A stretch of 64,000 nt of DNA from Opitutus sp. ER46 (GTDB lineage Bacteria > Verrucomicrobiota > Verrucomicrobiia > Opitutales > Opitutaceae): NCBI RefSeq assembly GCF_003054705.1, contig NZ_QAYX01000021.1, forward strand, positions 310,001 through 374,000, in the 5' to 3' direction. Position numbers and translations under genes: made by a program. The stretch's first letter is position 1; every line of letters begins with the position of its first letter. Under the pieces are notes generated by a model. The model had not been told where the DNA came from, ran no database searches, and saw only the letters and a program-made list of their open reading frames with translations. This document shows, in pieces, positions 7,197-17,320 of the stretch.

Positions 7197-8156
7197 TCAG
7201 CGGCTGGCGGCGGGCTTCGGCGTGACGTGTTCGAGCACTTCGCGGAGGGTGGTGCGCCAGCTCACCCGCGTGGTGACGCCGTGGCTGTCGCCGTGGCCCT
7301 CCTCGGTCGTGTAGCGATAGCCGATGGAGACCTGCCATTTGCCGGGCAGCTTCCATTGGGCGCTGCGCCAAAGCGGAATGTCCCAGATGGTGCCGATCTG
7401 CGTCTCGTGGCCCAGGTGGTTTTCGAGCGGCGTCTGGAAATGCCGGAATCGGTATTCGGCAAAGTAGCCGAGCTCGCCGGGCTTGTAGAGCAGGCCGGGC
7501 GCGACTTCGCCGACGTGGCGCCGTTCAACATCCGGCGGCGGCGGGCCGCGCTCGGTGAGCTTCACGCTGCGATCGTAGGAGAAGTTCGTGTAGAACGTGG
7601 TCTGGGGCCAGCGGCGCAGAGTGCGGGAGGTCGCGAGAAAGGGCCGCACGTGCGTGTAGTGGTCGTTGAGCTGGACGGGAGGCTTGCCGAGCGGGACGCG
7701 GGTCTCGAGGCCGACGGTGGCCTTGTCGTAGAACCAGAGCCGGCTGCCGATGTCGTAGCGCGCGCCAATTTTCGCCTCGCCCGGGCCCCAGCGATGGTCG
7801 CGGCCGCTGTTGATGGGATTCGGGGTGAAGGGGGAGACGCCGCCGATGAGTTCGAGCCGGTCCGTGGCGCCGTACCGTACCTCGACGGGCAGGCGGAAGA
7901 ACTCGCGGTCGCGCAGGTCGGTGAAGCGCGGGTTGACGTGCAGGGTGACGTTGTCGGCGCCGAGGGTGCCGGGCAGCACGGTATCCAGGAACTCCGTCAT
8001 CTGGAGGACGCGTTCCTTCAGGACGTACATCGGCGATGATGCGCCAGGCTTTTCCGGCGCGGGGGCGACCGGGGTGGGGTCAGTACCCGCCCGGGCGGTG
8101 GTGCCAATGACGGTCAACGCGAGCAGGACAATCAAGGTCTGGACTGTACGGGGCAT
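7197..8156 (-). CDS. Exported protein, probable outer-membrane beta-barrel
   Basis: This 319-residue protein has a signal peptide (about residues 1-24, ending TTARA). Its C-terminal two thirds alternate polar and aromatic residues in beta-strand fashion, with segments such as RLELIGGVSPF, LGYFAEYRFRHFQ and WQVSIGYRYTTEEG. This fits an outer-membrane barrel or porin-like protein. I do not recognise a named family. I placed the start at the ATG at 8156, since upstream sequence in the same frame contains the xylA terminator. Confidence 0.6.
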   Translation of the reverse strand: MPRTVQTLIVLLALTVIGTTARAGTDPTPVAPAPEKPGASSPMYVLKERVLQMTEFLDTVLPGTLGADNVTLHVNPRFTDLRDREFFRLPVEVRYGATDRLELIGGVSPFTPNPINSGRDHRWGPGEAKIGARYDIGSRLWFYDKATVGLETRVPLGKPPVQLNDHYTHVRPFLATSRTLRRWPQTTFYTNFSYDRSVKLTERGPPPPDVERRHVGEVAPGLLYKPGELGYFAEYRFRHFQTPLENHLGHETQIGTIWDIPLWRSAQWKLPGKWQVSIGYRYTTEEGHGDSHGVTTRVSWRTTLREVLEHVTPKPAASR

Positions 8157-8207
8157 GCTGAGGGCTAGACCACACGATCCCAAGGCGGTGCCCACGGCAA
8201 CGCCTAA

Positions 8208-8243
8208 GCACAAAGAAGCCGGCGGACTTGGGGTCCGCCGGCT
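8208..8243 (-). terminator. Intrinsic terminator after xylA
   Basis: The arms AGCCGGCGGAC (8217-8227) and GTCCGCCGGCT (8233-8243) form a perfect 11-bp stem with a five-base loop. Read on the minus strand it follows the xylA stop codon by about 33 bases and is followed by TTCTTTG. Confidence 0.8.
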
Positions 8244-8276
8244 GCGACTAAGGCGAATGGCTGGCGTGGCGCTGGC

Positions 8277-9602
8277 TCAGGTCAGGTACCGGTTCACCAG
8301 GTTTTCGAGGTACTCCTGCTTGCCGCTGCGGAGCTTGGGCTCGCCCAGCTTCGTCAGGACCAGCTTCTCGAGCTGGCGGAAGTTGGTGCGGCCGGTCTCG
8401 ATCTCGCGGCCGAAGCCGGAGTCGTAGCTGGCATAGCGGTCGGCGACGAACTTCTCGAGTTTGCCCTCGGCGAGGATCTTGCGGGCGACCTTGAACGCCA
8501 GGGCGTAGGTGTCGAACCCGCCGATGTGCGCGTGGAACAGGTCGTCGAGGTCGACCGACGGCCGGCGCAGCTTGGCGTCGAAGTTGAAGCCGCCGGAGCC
8601 AAGGCCGCCGGCACGCAGGATCGACACCATGGCGAGGGTGAGCTCGCGCGCGTCGGTGTTGAACTGGTCGGTGTCCCAGCCGAGGAGCGTGTCGCCGGCG
8701 TTGGCATCGATCGAGCCGAGCATGCCCGCGGCGGCCGCGACCTCGATCTCGTGCGAGAAGGTGTGGCCGGCGAGGGTGGCGTGGTTGGTCTCGATGTTGA
8801 ACTTGAAGGCGCGATCGAGGCCGTACGTGCGCAGGAAGGCGATGCCGCTGGCGACGTCGAAATCGTACTGATGCTTGGTCGGCTCCTTCGGCTTGGGCTC
8901 GATGAGGAACTGGCCCTTGAAGCCGATGAGCTTGGCGTAATCCACCGCCATGTGCATGAAGCGGGCGAGGTGGTCCTGCTCGCGCTTCAGATTGGTGTTG
9001 AGGAGGGTCTCATAGCCCTCGCGGCCGCCCCAGAAGACGTAGTTTTCACCGCCGAGTTCCTTGGTGACCTCGAGTGCTTTCTTCACCTGCGCGGCGGCGT
9101 AGGCGAACACATGGGCGTCGGGGTTGGTGGCGGCGCCGCACATGTAGCGCGGGTTGCCGAAGAGGTTGGCGGTACCCCAGAGGAGCTTCACGCCGGTGGC
9201 CTTCTGCAGCTCGCGGGCGTGCGCGACCAACTGGTCGAGGTTCTTGTTCGACTCGGCGAGCGAGGCGCCCTCGGGCGCGATGTCGCGGTCGTGGAAGCAC
9301 CAGAACGGGGCGCGGATCTTCTGGAAGAACTCGAAGGCGGCCTCCATGCGGGTCTTCGCCACGGAGATCGCATTCTTGCCGCTCTCCCACGGGCGCACGA
9401 TCGTGCCCGGGCCGAACGGATCGGAGCCGACGCCGCGGAACGCGTGCCAGTAGGCGATCGAGAAGCGCATGTGCTCCGACAGCGGCTTGCCGTCGAAGAG
9501 CTCATCGGGGTTGTAGTGGCGGAAAGCCAGCGGGTTTTCCGTGGTCGGGCCTTCGTAGGCGATGGTGCCAATGCCCGGGAAATGGGCGGGGGATTTTTTC
9601 AT
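8277..9602 (-). CDS. xylA: Xylose isomerase
   Basis: This 441-residue cytoplasmic enzyme interconverts D-xylose and D-xylulose using two divalent metals. Length and the N-terminal insertion place it in the longer class II group. The active-site segment [12 protein letters not shown] carries His104 and Asp107. [29 protein letters not shown] and the [12 protein letters not shown] region carry the metal ligands expected of the family. The start is the ATG at 9602 ([12 protein letters not shown]); an upstream TTG is unlikely. It is a single-gene unit with its own terminator and no xylulokinase nearby. Confidence 0.95.
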   Translation of the reverse strand: MKKSPAHFPGIGTIAYEGPTTENPLAFRHYNPDELFDGKPLSEHMRFSIAYWHAFRGVGSDPFGPGTIVRPWESGKNAISVAKTRMEAAFEFFQKIRAPFWCFHDRDIAPEGASLAESNKNLDQLVAHARELQKATGVKLLWGTANLFGNPRYMCGAATNPDAHVFAYAAAQVKKALEVTKELGGENYVFWGGREGYETLLNTNLKREQDHLARFMHMAVDYAKLIGFKGQFLIEPKPKEPTKHQYDFDVASGIAFLRTYGLDRAFKFNIETNHATLAGHTFSHEIEVAAAAGMLGSIDANAGDTLLGWDTDQFNTDARELTLAMVSILRAGGLGSGGFNFDAKLRRPSVDLDDLFHAHIGGFDTYALAFKVARKILAEGKLEKFVADRYASYDSGFGREIETGRTNFRQLEKLVLTKLGEPKLRSGKQEYLENLVNRYLT

Positions 9603-9715
9603 GAGCAAAGAGACCCGCAGCCTATGTCGGCCCCGCTTTGGAACGAGCGTGAAATTAGTCTCTCTGTTGACTTCGGCCCCGCTCCGGCCGCCCCGCCGGA
9701 CCGGCTCGCGGCGCC

Positions 9716-11392
9716 CTAGCGGCGGCGCCGCCGCAGCCCGAAAAGGAGCGCCCCGCCGCCGGCGAGGAGCATGTAGGTTGCCGGCTCCGGCACGGCCTGG
9801 AAGTCCGACAGGCTCACGCTCGTGGCGCCGATCGTCACCGCAAACGAGCCGGACCCGTCGAGCGTGAACACCCGGCCGCCGCTCAGGTTCGCAAAGGTCC
9901 CGCTCACTCCGGCGGCCCGCAGGAACGTGAAGGTGTCGGCCGACTGCACCAGGCTGCCGTAGCCGCCGACGAACAGGACCGCCAGGGTGCCGTCGAGGCT
10001 CGCCTGGCCGCTTACGTCGAGAAAGTCATAGCCGGTGCCCGGCGTCGTACCGCCCAGCTCGATGAGCAGCACCGAGGTCGAGAGCAGGTCGAAGTCGCCG
10101 GTGATGGTCAGCGTGCCCGCGGAGTTGCCCGGTGCGACCCAGCCGCCGGCGATCACGCGGCTGGCCTCGATCGTGCCCCGGCCGACGAGGTACGTGTCCG
10201 TGCCGAAGGTGAGCGGGCCGCCGAACTGCGCGACCGCGCCGCCGGCGAGCACGATCGAGCCGCGGTTCGTGAACGCACCGTTGAACACCATGCGGCCCGC
10301 GAGGACGGACACCACGCCGTCGTTGACGAAGGCGGCGTTCATGGTCGAGGTGCCGGCGCCGTCCTTGCCGTAGGAGCCGCGGTTGATGAAGAGGAAGCTG
10401 TTGGCGTTCGCCCCGGCGTTCACACTCGAGGACGCGCCGTCGTGGAAGATGCCCTCGTTGACGAGGGTCGCACCGTGGTCGCCGCTGAGCGTGCCGCCGG
10501 TCCAATTCACCACGCCGTCATTCGTCAACGTGTGCTGATCGAGCCCGTGGTCGCCGTCGCCGCTGAGCGTGAGGACACTGCCGCCCGCCACCGTGGTGGT
10601 GCCGCCGGCACCGAGCGTGCCGCTGACGAAGTCCATCATGCCGGACAGCGTCAGGGTGCCCTGGAGCGTGGCGCCATCGAGCACGAGGTTCTCGGCGAGG
10701 ACCGTACCGTACGCCGTAAACGCGCCGCCGGTGAGCACGGTGGTGCCGGCGCCGACAAACGCGGCGTGGTCGCCCAGGCTGCCGCCGGACGCGAGCTTCA
10801 GCCGGCCCTGGTCGACGATGACGCTGCCCGCATTGTGAAATGCCACGCCGCTGACCTGGGTGTCGCCGGCGCTCGCCTTGGTGAACGTGGCCCCGACCTG
10901 GTTCACGAAGACGCCGTCGTCGGAGCCGCCGACGAGATGGCCGGTCGCACTCCAGTACACCGCGCCGTAGTTGGTCAGCGTGGCGCCGTCGAGCACATGG
11001 TCGGTGGCACCGCTGATGGTTAGGAAGGCGCCCGGTTGCACCGTGACGCCCCCGCCGCTCGAGAACCGGAGCGTGCCCGCGCTCCAGACCGAGCTCGCGG
11101 TCGTGCTGTGCAGCGAGACGGTGTTGCTGCCGCCGCGCAGTTTCCCGCCGGCAAGTTCCAACGTCCCGATATCCCAGGCGCGGAGCACCCGCACGGTGCC
11201 GTGCGAGATCCGGACGTGGTCGAGTAGCGAAGGCACGCCGGATCCGCCCCAGCGGGTGTGTTGATCGAAATCGTCCTCGTCGTCGTTGCCGCCCCAGTCC
11301 CAGACGGGCGACGCGGGCAATGCCAAGGCACTGCACCAAAGGAGCAGGGCCCAACGGGCATGGCGCAGCCAGCGGGTTTGCGATCCGGTCAT
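9716..11392 (-). CDS. PEP-CTERM sorted beta-helix surface protein
   Basis: This 558-residue protein has a signal peptide (about residues 1-27) and an Asp-rich segment ([11 protein letters not shown]). About 400 residues of short beta-helix-like repeats follow, of the type [33 protein letters not shown]. The C-terminus is a textbook PEP-CTERM tail: VPEPATY, a hydrophobic segment and RRRRR. Such tails are cut by an exosortase and the protein is exported to the surface or matrix. No exosortase is in this window. It is divergent from the M13 peptidase gene. Confidence 0.85.
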   Translation of the reverse strand: MTGSQTRWLRHARWALLLWCSALALPASPVWDWGGNDDEDDFDQHTRWGGSGVPSLLDHVRISHGTVRVLRAWDIGTLELAGGKLRGGSNTVSLHSTTASSVWSAGTLRFSSGGGVTVQPGAFLTISGATDHVLDGATLTNYGAVYWSATGHLVGGSDDGVFVNQVGATFTKASAGDTQVSGVAFHNAGSVIVDQGRLKLASGGSLGDHAAFVGAGTTVLTGGAFTAYGTVLAENLVLDGATLQGTLTLSGMMDFVSGTLGAGGTTTVAGGSVLTLSGDGDHGLDQHTLTNDGVVNWTGGTLSGDHGATLVNEGIFHDGASSSVNAGANANSFLFINRGSYGKDGAGTSTMNAAFVNDGVVSVLAGRMVFNGAFTNRGSIVLAGGAVAQFGGPLTFGTDTYLVGRGTIEASRVIAGGWVAPGNSAGTLTITGDFDLLSTSVLLIELGGTTPGTGYDFLDVSGQASLDGTLAVLFVGGYGSLVQSADTFTFLRAAGVSGTFANLSGGRVFTLDGSGSFAVTIGATSVSLSDFQAVPEPATYMLLAGGGALLFGLRRRRR

Positions 11393-11581
11393 CGTGGGAA
11401 GCGTGGTAGGCGGTCATAGGTGCCGCTTGAGGCGAGTGACGGCGATGCAAATTCGCGGCGGGATTCCCGGTGGGCGCATGGGGCAATTTCCGATACCTGG
11501 ATGCGGTGAAAACGGGTGGCTTCGGGACGGGAACGGCGGCAGGGCTTGCGCCCGGCGGGGTGCGTGCCGACGGTGGCGGCC

Positions 11582-13615
11582 ATGCGCAAAACCCTTCTGG
11601 CCGCGGCAGCGGCCGTGCTCGTGGCGGCGGCTCCGCTTGGGGCCGGCGTCGAACCCCAGTATTTCGATCCTTCGGTTCGCCCGCAGGACGATTTTTTCAG
11701 CTACGTGAACGGTACGTGGCTGAAGCACGTCGTGATCCCGCCGCACCTCGCGCGCTACGCGAGCTTCAACCGGCTGCAGGAGGAGAACTGGGCCAAGCTG
11801 CACGGCCTCTGCGAGCAGGCGGCGACCAAGGGCGGCGCGGCGACCGGCGCCGAGCGGTTGGTGGGCGATTTCTACGCGAGCGGCATGGACGAGGCGGCGA
11901 TCAACGCCGCCGGCGCCAAGCCGCTGGACGCGGAGCTCGCGCGGATCGCGGCCGTGCGCACGGCCGACGACGTGCTCGAGGCGCTGGGACATCTGCGCAT
12001 GCTCGGCGTCAACGCCGGCTTCCGCTTTGGCAGCGGGCCGGACGACAAGGACAGCACGCGCGAACTCGCGGAAATCGCGCAGGGCGGGCTCGGGCTGGCG
12101 ATCAGCGACCAGGGGCGCGACGCCGACCGTGACTACTATTTCAACCCCGACGCCAAGTCGCAGAAGCTGCGCGAGGATTACGTCGCGCACATCGCGGCGA
12201 CCTTCGTCCTGCTCGGCGATACCCCGGACGCCGCGCGGGCCGCGGCGGGGCGCGTCCTGCAGCTCGAAACCGAGCTGGCGCGGGCGTCCTCGACCCGCGT
12301 GCAGTTGCGCGATCCCCAGACCAACTACCACAAGATCAAGTTCGCGGACCTGCCGACCTACACGGGTGGGGTTGACCTGAAGCGGTACTTTGCCGCGACG
12401 AACGCCCCGGCATTCAGCGAGCTCAACCTGGCGCAGCCGGCCTTCCTGAAAGGCTTCGCCGCCCAGCTCCAGTCGGCGCCGGTCGAGGACTGGAAGTCCT
12501 ACCTGCGCTGGCATCTCCTCCGCCGCACGGCGCCCTTCCTCGGCGACGCGTTCGCCGATCCGCACTTCGCGTTCTTTGGCACCGCCATGACCGGCGTGAC
12601 CGCCCAGGAGCCGCGCTGGAAACGTGTGGTCACGGCGACCGATGACGCGATCGGCGATGCGCTCGGCCAGCTGTACGTCGGCGCGTTCTTCCCGCCGGCG
12701 GCCAAGGCCCGGGCGCTGGAGCTCGTGGGCAACGTCCGCGCCGCGATGCGCGAGCGGCTGGCGACGCTCGAGTGGATGGATGCGCCGACCCGGGCGAAGG
12801 CCGTGGCCAAGCTCGACGCCTTCACGGTGAAGATCGGCTATCCCGACCGCTGGCTGGACTACTCGGCGGTCGGTATCGACCGCCGCTCGTACGTGCTGAA
12901 CGTGCTTCGCGCGGCCGAGTTTGAGACGCGCCGCAACCTCGCGAAGATCGGCGGGCCGGTGGACAAGGACGAGTGGCACATGACCGCGCCGACGGTGAAC
13001 GCCTATTACAGCTCCGCGGTGAACGGCATCACCTTCCCCGCGGGCATCCTGCAGCCGCCCTTCTTCGACGCGCAGGCGGATGATGCGGTGAACTATGGCG
13101 GCATCGGCGTCGTGATCGGCCACGAGATGACCCACGGCTTCGACGACTCGGGCCGGCAGTACGATGCCCACGGCAACCTGAACGACTGGTGGACGGCCGC
13201 GAGCGCGGAGCAGTTCAAGCAGCGGGCAGCCGGCCTGGTGAAGCAGTATTCCGGATACGTGGCGCACGCGGACGTGCACCTGAACGGCGAGCTCACGCAG
13301 GGCGAGAACATCGCGGACCTCGGTGGCCTCAAGGTGGCCTACGCGGCGCTGCAGAAGGCGCTCGCCGGCAAGCCCCAGCCGAAGATCGACGGTTTCACGC
13401 CGGCGCAGCGGTTCTTCATCAGCCATGCGACGGTGTGGCGCGACATCATGCGGCCGGCGGAGGCGATCCGCCGCGCGCGGGTCGACCCGCACTCCCCCGG
13501 CAAGTGGCGCGTCAACGGCCCGCTGGCGAATCTCGACGAGTTTGCGCAGGCGTTCGACGTGCCGGAAGGCGCGCCGATGCGCCGCGCGAAGAGCGAGCAG
13601 GTCGTGATCTGGTAA
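11582..13615 (+). CDS. pepO: M13-family zinc metallopeptidase (PepO/neprilysin-like)
   Basis: This 677-residue endopeptidase has a signal peptide (about residues 1-22), so it is predicted to act outside the cytoplasm. It cleaves peptides of limited size using one zinc. The zinc motif HEMTH has His514, Glu515 and His518, and the third ligand is Glu575 in GENIADLGG. The NAYYSSAVNGITFPAGILQPPFF substrate-binding segment is also present. The family length is normal. The open frame extends to 11516, but the signal peptide starts at the ATG at 11582. Its end is 18 bases from the convergent aldolase gene. Confidence 0.93.
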   Translation: MRKTLLAAAAAVLVAAAPLGAGVEPQYFDPSVRPQDDFFSYVNGTWLKHVVIPPHLARYASFNRLQEENWAKLHGLCEQAATKGGAATGAERLVGDFYASGMDEAAINAAGAKPLDAELARIAAVRTADDVLEALGHLRMLGVNAGFRFGSGPDDKDSTRELAEIAQGGLGLAISDQGRDADRDYYFNPDAKSQKLREDYVAHIAATFVLLGDTPDAARAAAGRVLQLETELARASSTRVQLRDPQTNYHKIKFADLPTYTGGVDLKRYFAATNAPAFSELNLAQPAFLKGFAAQLQSAPVEDWKSYLRWHLLRRTAPFLGDAFADPHFAFFGTAMTGVTAQEPRWKRVVTATDDAIGDALGQLYVGAFFPPAAKARALELVGNVRAAMRERLATLEWMDAPTRAKAVAKLDAFTVKIGYPDRWLDYSAVGIDRRSYVLNVLRAAEFETRRNLAKIGGPVDKDEWHMTAPTVNAYYSSAVNGITFPAGILQPPFFDAQADDAVNYGGIGVVIGHEMTHGFDDSGRQYDAHGNLNDWWTAASAEQFKQRAAGLVKQYSGYVAHADVHLNGELTQGENIADLGGLKVAYAALQKALAGKPQPKIDGFTPAQRFFISHATVWRDIMRPAEAIRRARVDPHSPGKWRVNGPLANLDEFAQAFDVPEGAPMRRAKSEQVVIW

Positions 13616-13633
13616 GGCCGCCGCCGGGCGGAC

Positions 13634-14911
13634 TCACTCCACGTTGAACACGCGGCGGAGTTCGCTGATGGCCTCGTCGGGCATGGGCACGACGGGGCCG
13701 AGCGGCTGGGCGAGCAGCAAGGCTTCGGTCGTCGCCTCGAGCACCTCGAGCCGGTCGAAGGCGTCGAGCACGTCGCGGCCGAGGACAAGCGCGCCCTCGT
13801 TCTGGATGAGCACGACCGGGCGCTTGCGCAGCGAAACCTCCTGCGCGATCCGCTCGGCGTCCTCGACGATGCGGAGGAACGGGAGGCGCGGCGCCTCGTT
13901 GAGCACGATATAGCTCTCGGGGATGGTGCGCGTGCTCAGCGGCGCGGCGGTCATGCAGAACGCGGAGGCGTGCGCGGGCTGGGCGTTGATGATGGCGCCG
14001 ACGTCGGGGTTGCGTTCGTAGATGAGCGCGTGGAGGAGGGCGGCGCGGCTGGGGCGCTTGCCGTGTTCACAGGCGCCGCGGCGCGCGCGAACGATGCTGG
14101 CGGCGGTCATCTCGAGCCGGTCGCGGCGGCGGGGGGTGATGAGGAATTCGTTATCCTGCAACCGCGCCGAACACGCGCCGGCGGTGCTGATCAGGAGCCG
14201 CTGCTGGTAGGCGCGCTGCACGAAGCGGCAGATCGCGGTGCGCAACTCCTTCTCGCGGTTGGAGACGACGGCGTCGGGCAGCTCCGTGAAATCGGGCATG
14301 GTTTCGACGCCGAGCTGCTCCGGGGACAGCTTCTGCACCGTGCCGAGGGCGGAGGCGTTGATGAGGGTCTGGGCGACGAACTCGAGCGTCTCGAAACGCT
14401 GGAACGCCTCGGCCAAGTCGCGGCCGCCGATCACGACGCCGTGGTTCTCGAGCAGCACGCAGTCGGCGCCGCCGGCGAACGTTTCGGCAATCTTCTCGCC
14501 GAGCTCCGCGGTGCCGGGGCAGGCGTAGGGGGCGATGGCCACGCGGCCACAGACGGAGAACACGTGCGACTGCACGCGCGTCTCCGGCACGCGCCGGCAG
14601 ATGGAGAACGCGACGAGGGCGCCGGGATGGGCGTGGACGATCGCCTTGATGTCGGGTCGGCGGCGGTAGATCTCGCGATGGAACGGAAACTCGGAGGACG
14701 GCGGGTGCAGCCCCTCGCGAGTGCCGTCGGGCAGCACGCGCACGATGTCGGTCGGCTGCAGGCTGCCCTTGTCCACGCGCGACGGCGTGATCCACATGCT
14801 GCCGTCGGGGTCGAGGATCGACAGGTTGCCGCCAGACGTGGTCGTCATCTTGTAGCGGTAGATGCGACGCATGGTTTCGACGAGTTCCTCGCGGGGATGG
14901 AGCCAGATCAT
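13634..14911 (-). CDS. Two-domain class II aldolase family protein, second domain degenerate
   Basis: This 425-residue protein holds two tandem class II aldolase/adducin domains (about 1-195 and 220-425). The family cleaves sugar 1-phosphates to DHAP and an aldehyde. Domain 1 has the zinc ligands His93 and His95 in HAHP and His157 in ENHGVV, plus Glu74 in PSSEFPFH. In domain 2 the equivalent positions read NAQP (Asn309, Gln311) and QNEG (Glu372), so the metal site is lost. It is downstream of rhaB on the same strand, so rhamnulose-1-phosphate is the likely substrate. This is inference; fuculose-1-phosphate-type activity is also possible. Confidence 0.85.
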   Translation of the reverse strand: MIWLHPREELVETMRRIYRYKMTTTSGGNLSILDPDGSMWITPSRVDKGSLQPTDIVRVLPDGTREGLHPPSSEFPFHREIYRRRPDIKAIVHAHPGALVAFSICRRVPETRVQSHVFSVCGRVAIAPYACPGTAELGEKIAETFAGGADCVLLENHGVVIGGRDLAEAFQRFETLEFVAQTLINASALGTVQKLSPEQLGVETMPDFTELPDAVVSNREKELRTAICRFVQRAYQQRLLISTAGACSARLQDNEFLITPRRRDRLEMTAASIVRARRGACEHGKRPSRAALLHALIYERNPDVGAIINAQPAHASAFCMTAAPLSTRTIPESYIVLNEAPRLPFLRIVEDAERIAQEVSLRKRPVVLIQNEGALVLGRDVLDAFDRLEVLEATTEALLLAQPLGPVVPMPDEAISELRRVFNVE

Positions 14912-15032
14912 GGGCGTGGTGGGTTGGAGAGGTTGGGCGACGACGATGAGGGCCCGGCCGGCAGCGTAGCCGGGCGGGCGTGAAGGAGGAATGGACCGGC
15001 GCGGCGGGCGCGCCGACAGCGGGAGGAAGGGA

Positions 15033-16487
15033 TCAGGCCTGCGGCTTGAAGACGGTCTGCTTGAGGTTCGCGGCCAGGTGGCGGCGGAACGTCGGCAGAT
15101 CCTTCACGGCGCCAATGGCGATGAGCTGCCGGGCGAGGTTGCCCACGGCCGTGCCCTCGAGGGCGAACGACAGGACGGGCAGGCCGGCCGCGTTGGCGGT
15201 GGCCTGGCAGAGGAGGCGGTTCTTGGAGCCGCCGCCCACGATGAGGATCCGCTTGAACGTGCGGCCGCTCATCTTCTCGAACGCGCGCATGGCGTCGGCG
15301 TGGCCGCGGCCGAGCGAGTCGCAGATCAGGCGGGTGTAGCCGGCGAGGTTCTTCGGCGGCGCGACCTTGCGCTTGCGCAACTGGGCGTCGATCGCGGCGC
15401 GCATCGACTTCGGGTTGCTGAAGGCGGGATCGGTGACGTCGAGGAGCTGGGCCGGCGCCGGGAGTTTCTCGGCGGCGGCGATGAGGGCGCTCCACTCGCG
15501 ATCATTGGCCGGGCGGGAGGCGAACTCCTTGAGGGTGCACTCGAGCAGCCAGAGCCCGATCACGTTGGTGAGCGGACGATAGCGACCGTCGCCAATGCGC
15601 TCGTTGGCCACGCGCGCGGCGAGCGCTTCGGCGCCGAGGAGCGGCTTTTCGCTCTCGTAGCCGACGAGCGACCAGGTGCCGGAGCTGATGTAGAGGTCGG
15701 AGCCGTCGGGCGCGGCCGGCATGGCGTCGTAGGCACAGGCGGTGTCGTGGCCGGGGACGGCGATGACCTGGGCGGCCTCGAGGGCGGGCGCGGCGAGCGC
15801 CTCGCGGGTGCCGGCGCTGAGCCGGCCGAGCTTCGTGCCTGCGAGCACCGGCTTCGAGAACCACTGCGACGGGATGCGGAAGTGATCGAGGGCCGGGCGG
15901 GACCAGTCGGTCGAGTTGACGTCGAGCAGCTGCGTGGTGCTGGCGATGGTCAGCTCATTGGCCATCCGGCCGGAGAGCAGGTAGTTGAAGTAATCCGGCA
16001 GGAAGAGGCAGCGCGTCGCGAGATCCTCGACCGCGGGGCAGGAAGCGACGACCTCCTCGAGTTGGAGCGAGGAGTTGTAGAAGACATTCGGGATGCCGGT
16101 CGCGGCGTAGATGCGGGCGAGGGCGGCGCGGGTGTTGCCGAGGCGCTTGAGTCCAGGCTGGGTGCGGGCGTCGCGGTAGGCGTGCACCGGGAAAACCAGC
16201 CGGCCGGCGTCGTTGAGCAGCGCGTAGTCCACGCCCCAGCAGTCCACGCCGATGGAGGCGAGCTTCGCGCCGCGGGGCAGGAGGGCGGCGAGCTTGCGCA
16301 GGCCGGTCTGCACCTCGTGCCAGAGCCCGCCGACGTCCCAGTAATCGTGGCCATTGAGCGAACGAAATGCGTTCGGGAAGCGGTGGGCTTCCGTGAGCGC
16401 AAGCCGGTTGCCGGCCCAGGTGCCCAGGATGACGCGACCGCTGGTCGCGCCGAGATCAACGGCGGCGGAGTAGATTGCTTTGGCCAT
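15033..16487 (-). CDS. rhaB: Rhamnulokinase (FGGY family)
   Basis: This 484-residue cytoplasmic kinase phosphorylates L-rhamnulose at O1. The N-terminal phosphate loop VDLGATSGRV, the segment GVDCWGVDY, YRDARTQPG, the HDTA motif after VPGHD, SSGTWSLVGYE, and the C-terminal VGGGSKN motif all match RhaB proteins rather than xylulo- or glycerol kinases. It precedes the class II aldolase by 121 bases on the same strand, which supports a rhamnose catabolic unit. No rhamnose isomerase or regulator of that pathway is seen directly alongside. Confidence 0.92.
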   Translation of the reverse strand: MAKAIYSAAVDLGATSGRVILGTWAGNRLALTEAHRFPNAFRSLNGHDYWDVGGLWHEVQTGLRKLAALLPRGAKLASIGVDCWGVDYALLNDAGRLVFPVHAYRDARTQPGLKRLGNTRAALARIYAATGIPNVFYNSSLQLEEVVASCPAVEDLATRCLFLPDYFNYLLSGRMANELTIASTTQLLDVNSTDWSRPALDHFRIPSQWFSKPVLAGTKLGRLSAGTREALAAPALEAAQVIAVPGHDTACAYDAMPAAPDGSDLYISSGTWSLVGYESEKPLLGAEALAARVANERIGDGRYRPLTNVIGLWLLECTLKEFASRPANDREWSALIAAAEKLPAPAQLLDVTDPAFSNPKSMRAAIDAQLRKRKVAPPKNLAGYTRLICDSLGRGHADAMRAFEKMSGRTFKRILIVGGGSKNRLLCQATANAAGLPVLSFALEGTAVGNLARQLIAIGAVKDLPTFRRHLAANLKQTVFKPQA

Positions 16488-16617
16488 GGAGGGACTGAGT
16501 TGAGGGCGCAGCGTAGGTGGGCGGGCGCAGTCGGCGCGAGCATCGGTTTTGCCCGTCCGTCAGATTTTGGCACCGGCGCGCGGCTGCGCCGCAGCGTCGG
16601 TCCGGCTCCCGTCCAGC

Positions 16618-17154
16618 TCAGTGGTCGCCCGCGGCGTCGGTGCCGAAGGTGAACTTGAAGTCCATCCGGCCGCCGAGCGGGTCGGCCCCGAGGTACAGGC
16701 GTTCGCCATTTGCCTGCACACGGTAATGAATCACACGGGCCGGCACGATGCGCCAGCGATGCACGGCGGCGGCGATGGCGCGCAATACCTCGTCGGCGTG
16801 CTCCGGACGCAGGACGAGGCCGCGCAGACTTGGCGCGACATCGGTGACCGTGCCGTTCTCGTCATAGGTCACGGTGACGATGAACGTGCGCTGGCCACCG
16901 ACGGCGGCGAGCGTCGCGGCGCTGAGAGTGGGACGCGCGTTGCCGTAGATCCGGGGCGAGGTCACGACGTCGACCGTATCCGCCAGGACCGGCTCGCCCC
17001 CGGCGGGTTGCCGCGCGGCCGGTGCGGCGAGCGGGTCGAGCGCCTCGAACGAACTCGTCAAGGTGCGCGGCGGCCGGTGGGCGCACGCGGCCAGCAGGAG
17101 CACGGCCAGCGCGGCCGTGCCGAAGCCAAGGCGGTGCACGGGTGGACGATCCAT
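16618..17154 (-). CDS. Predicted lipoprotein with a TonB-C-like domain
   Basis: This 178-residue protein begins MDRPPVHRLGFGTAALAVLLLAACA, a lipoprotein signal with lipobox LAAC. The mature C-terminal part (TFIVTVTYDENGTVTDVAPSL, then a helix and WRIVPARV) resembles the small alpha/beta fold of TonB C-terminal domains, but there is no membrane-spanning TonB linker. The function is unknown. The open frame extends further upstream, but the signal peptide fixes the start at 17154. The gene is divergent from lutA. Confidence 0.65.
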   Translation of the reverse strand: MDRPPVHRLGFGTAALAVLLLAACAHRPPRTLTSSFEALDPLAAPAARQPAGGEPVLADTVDVVTSPRIYGNARPTLSAATLAAVGGQRTFIVTVTYDENGTVTDVAPSLRGLVLRPEHADEVLRAIAAAVHRWRIVPARVIHYRVQANGERLYLGADPLGGRMDFKFTFGTDAAGDH

Positions 17155-17320
17155 CAACCTGATGGTAGCCGCGGCGGTGGAAACCGCACCAGGCGGCGTG
17201 GGCCGCAGTTTGGGCCGACGGCGCGAGCGGCAAATCAGCGGCGTTCGGGGCGGCGCCGGCGCGGCCGGATTTTCGATTGCACTGGGGACGCCCGGGGGCA
17301 GCGTTTTCGCTTTCGCTCTC

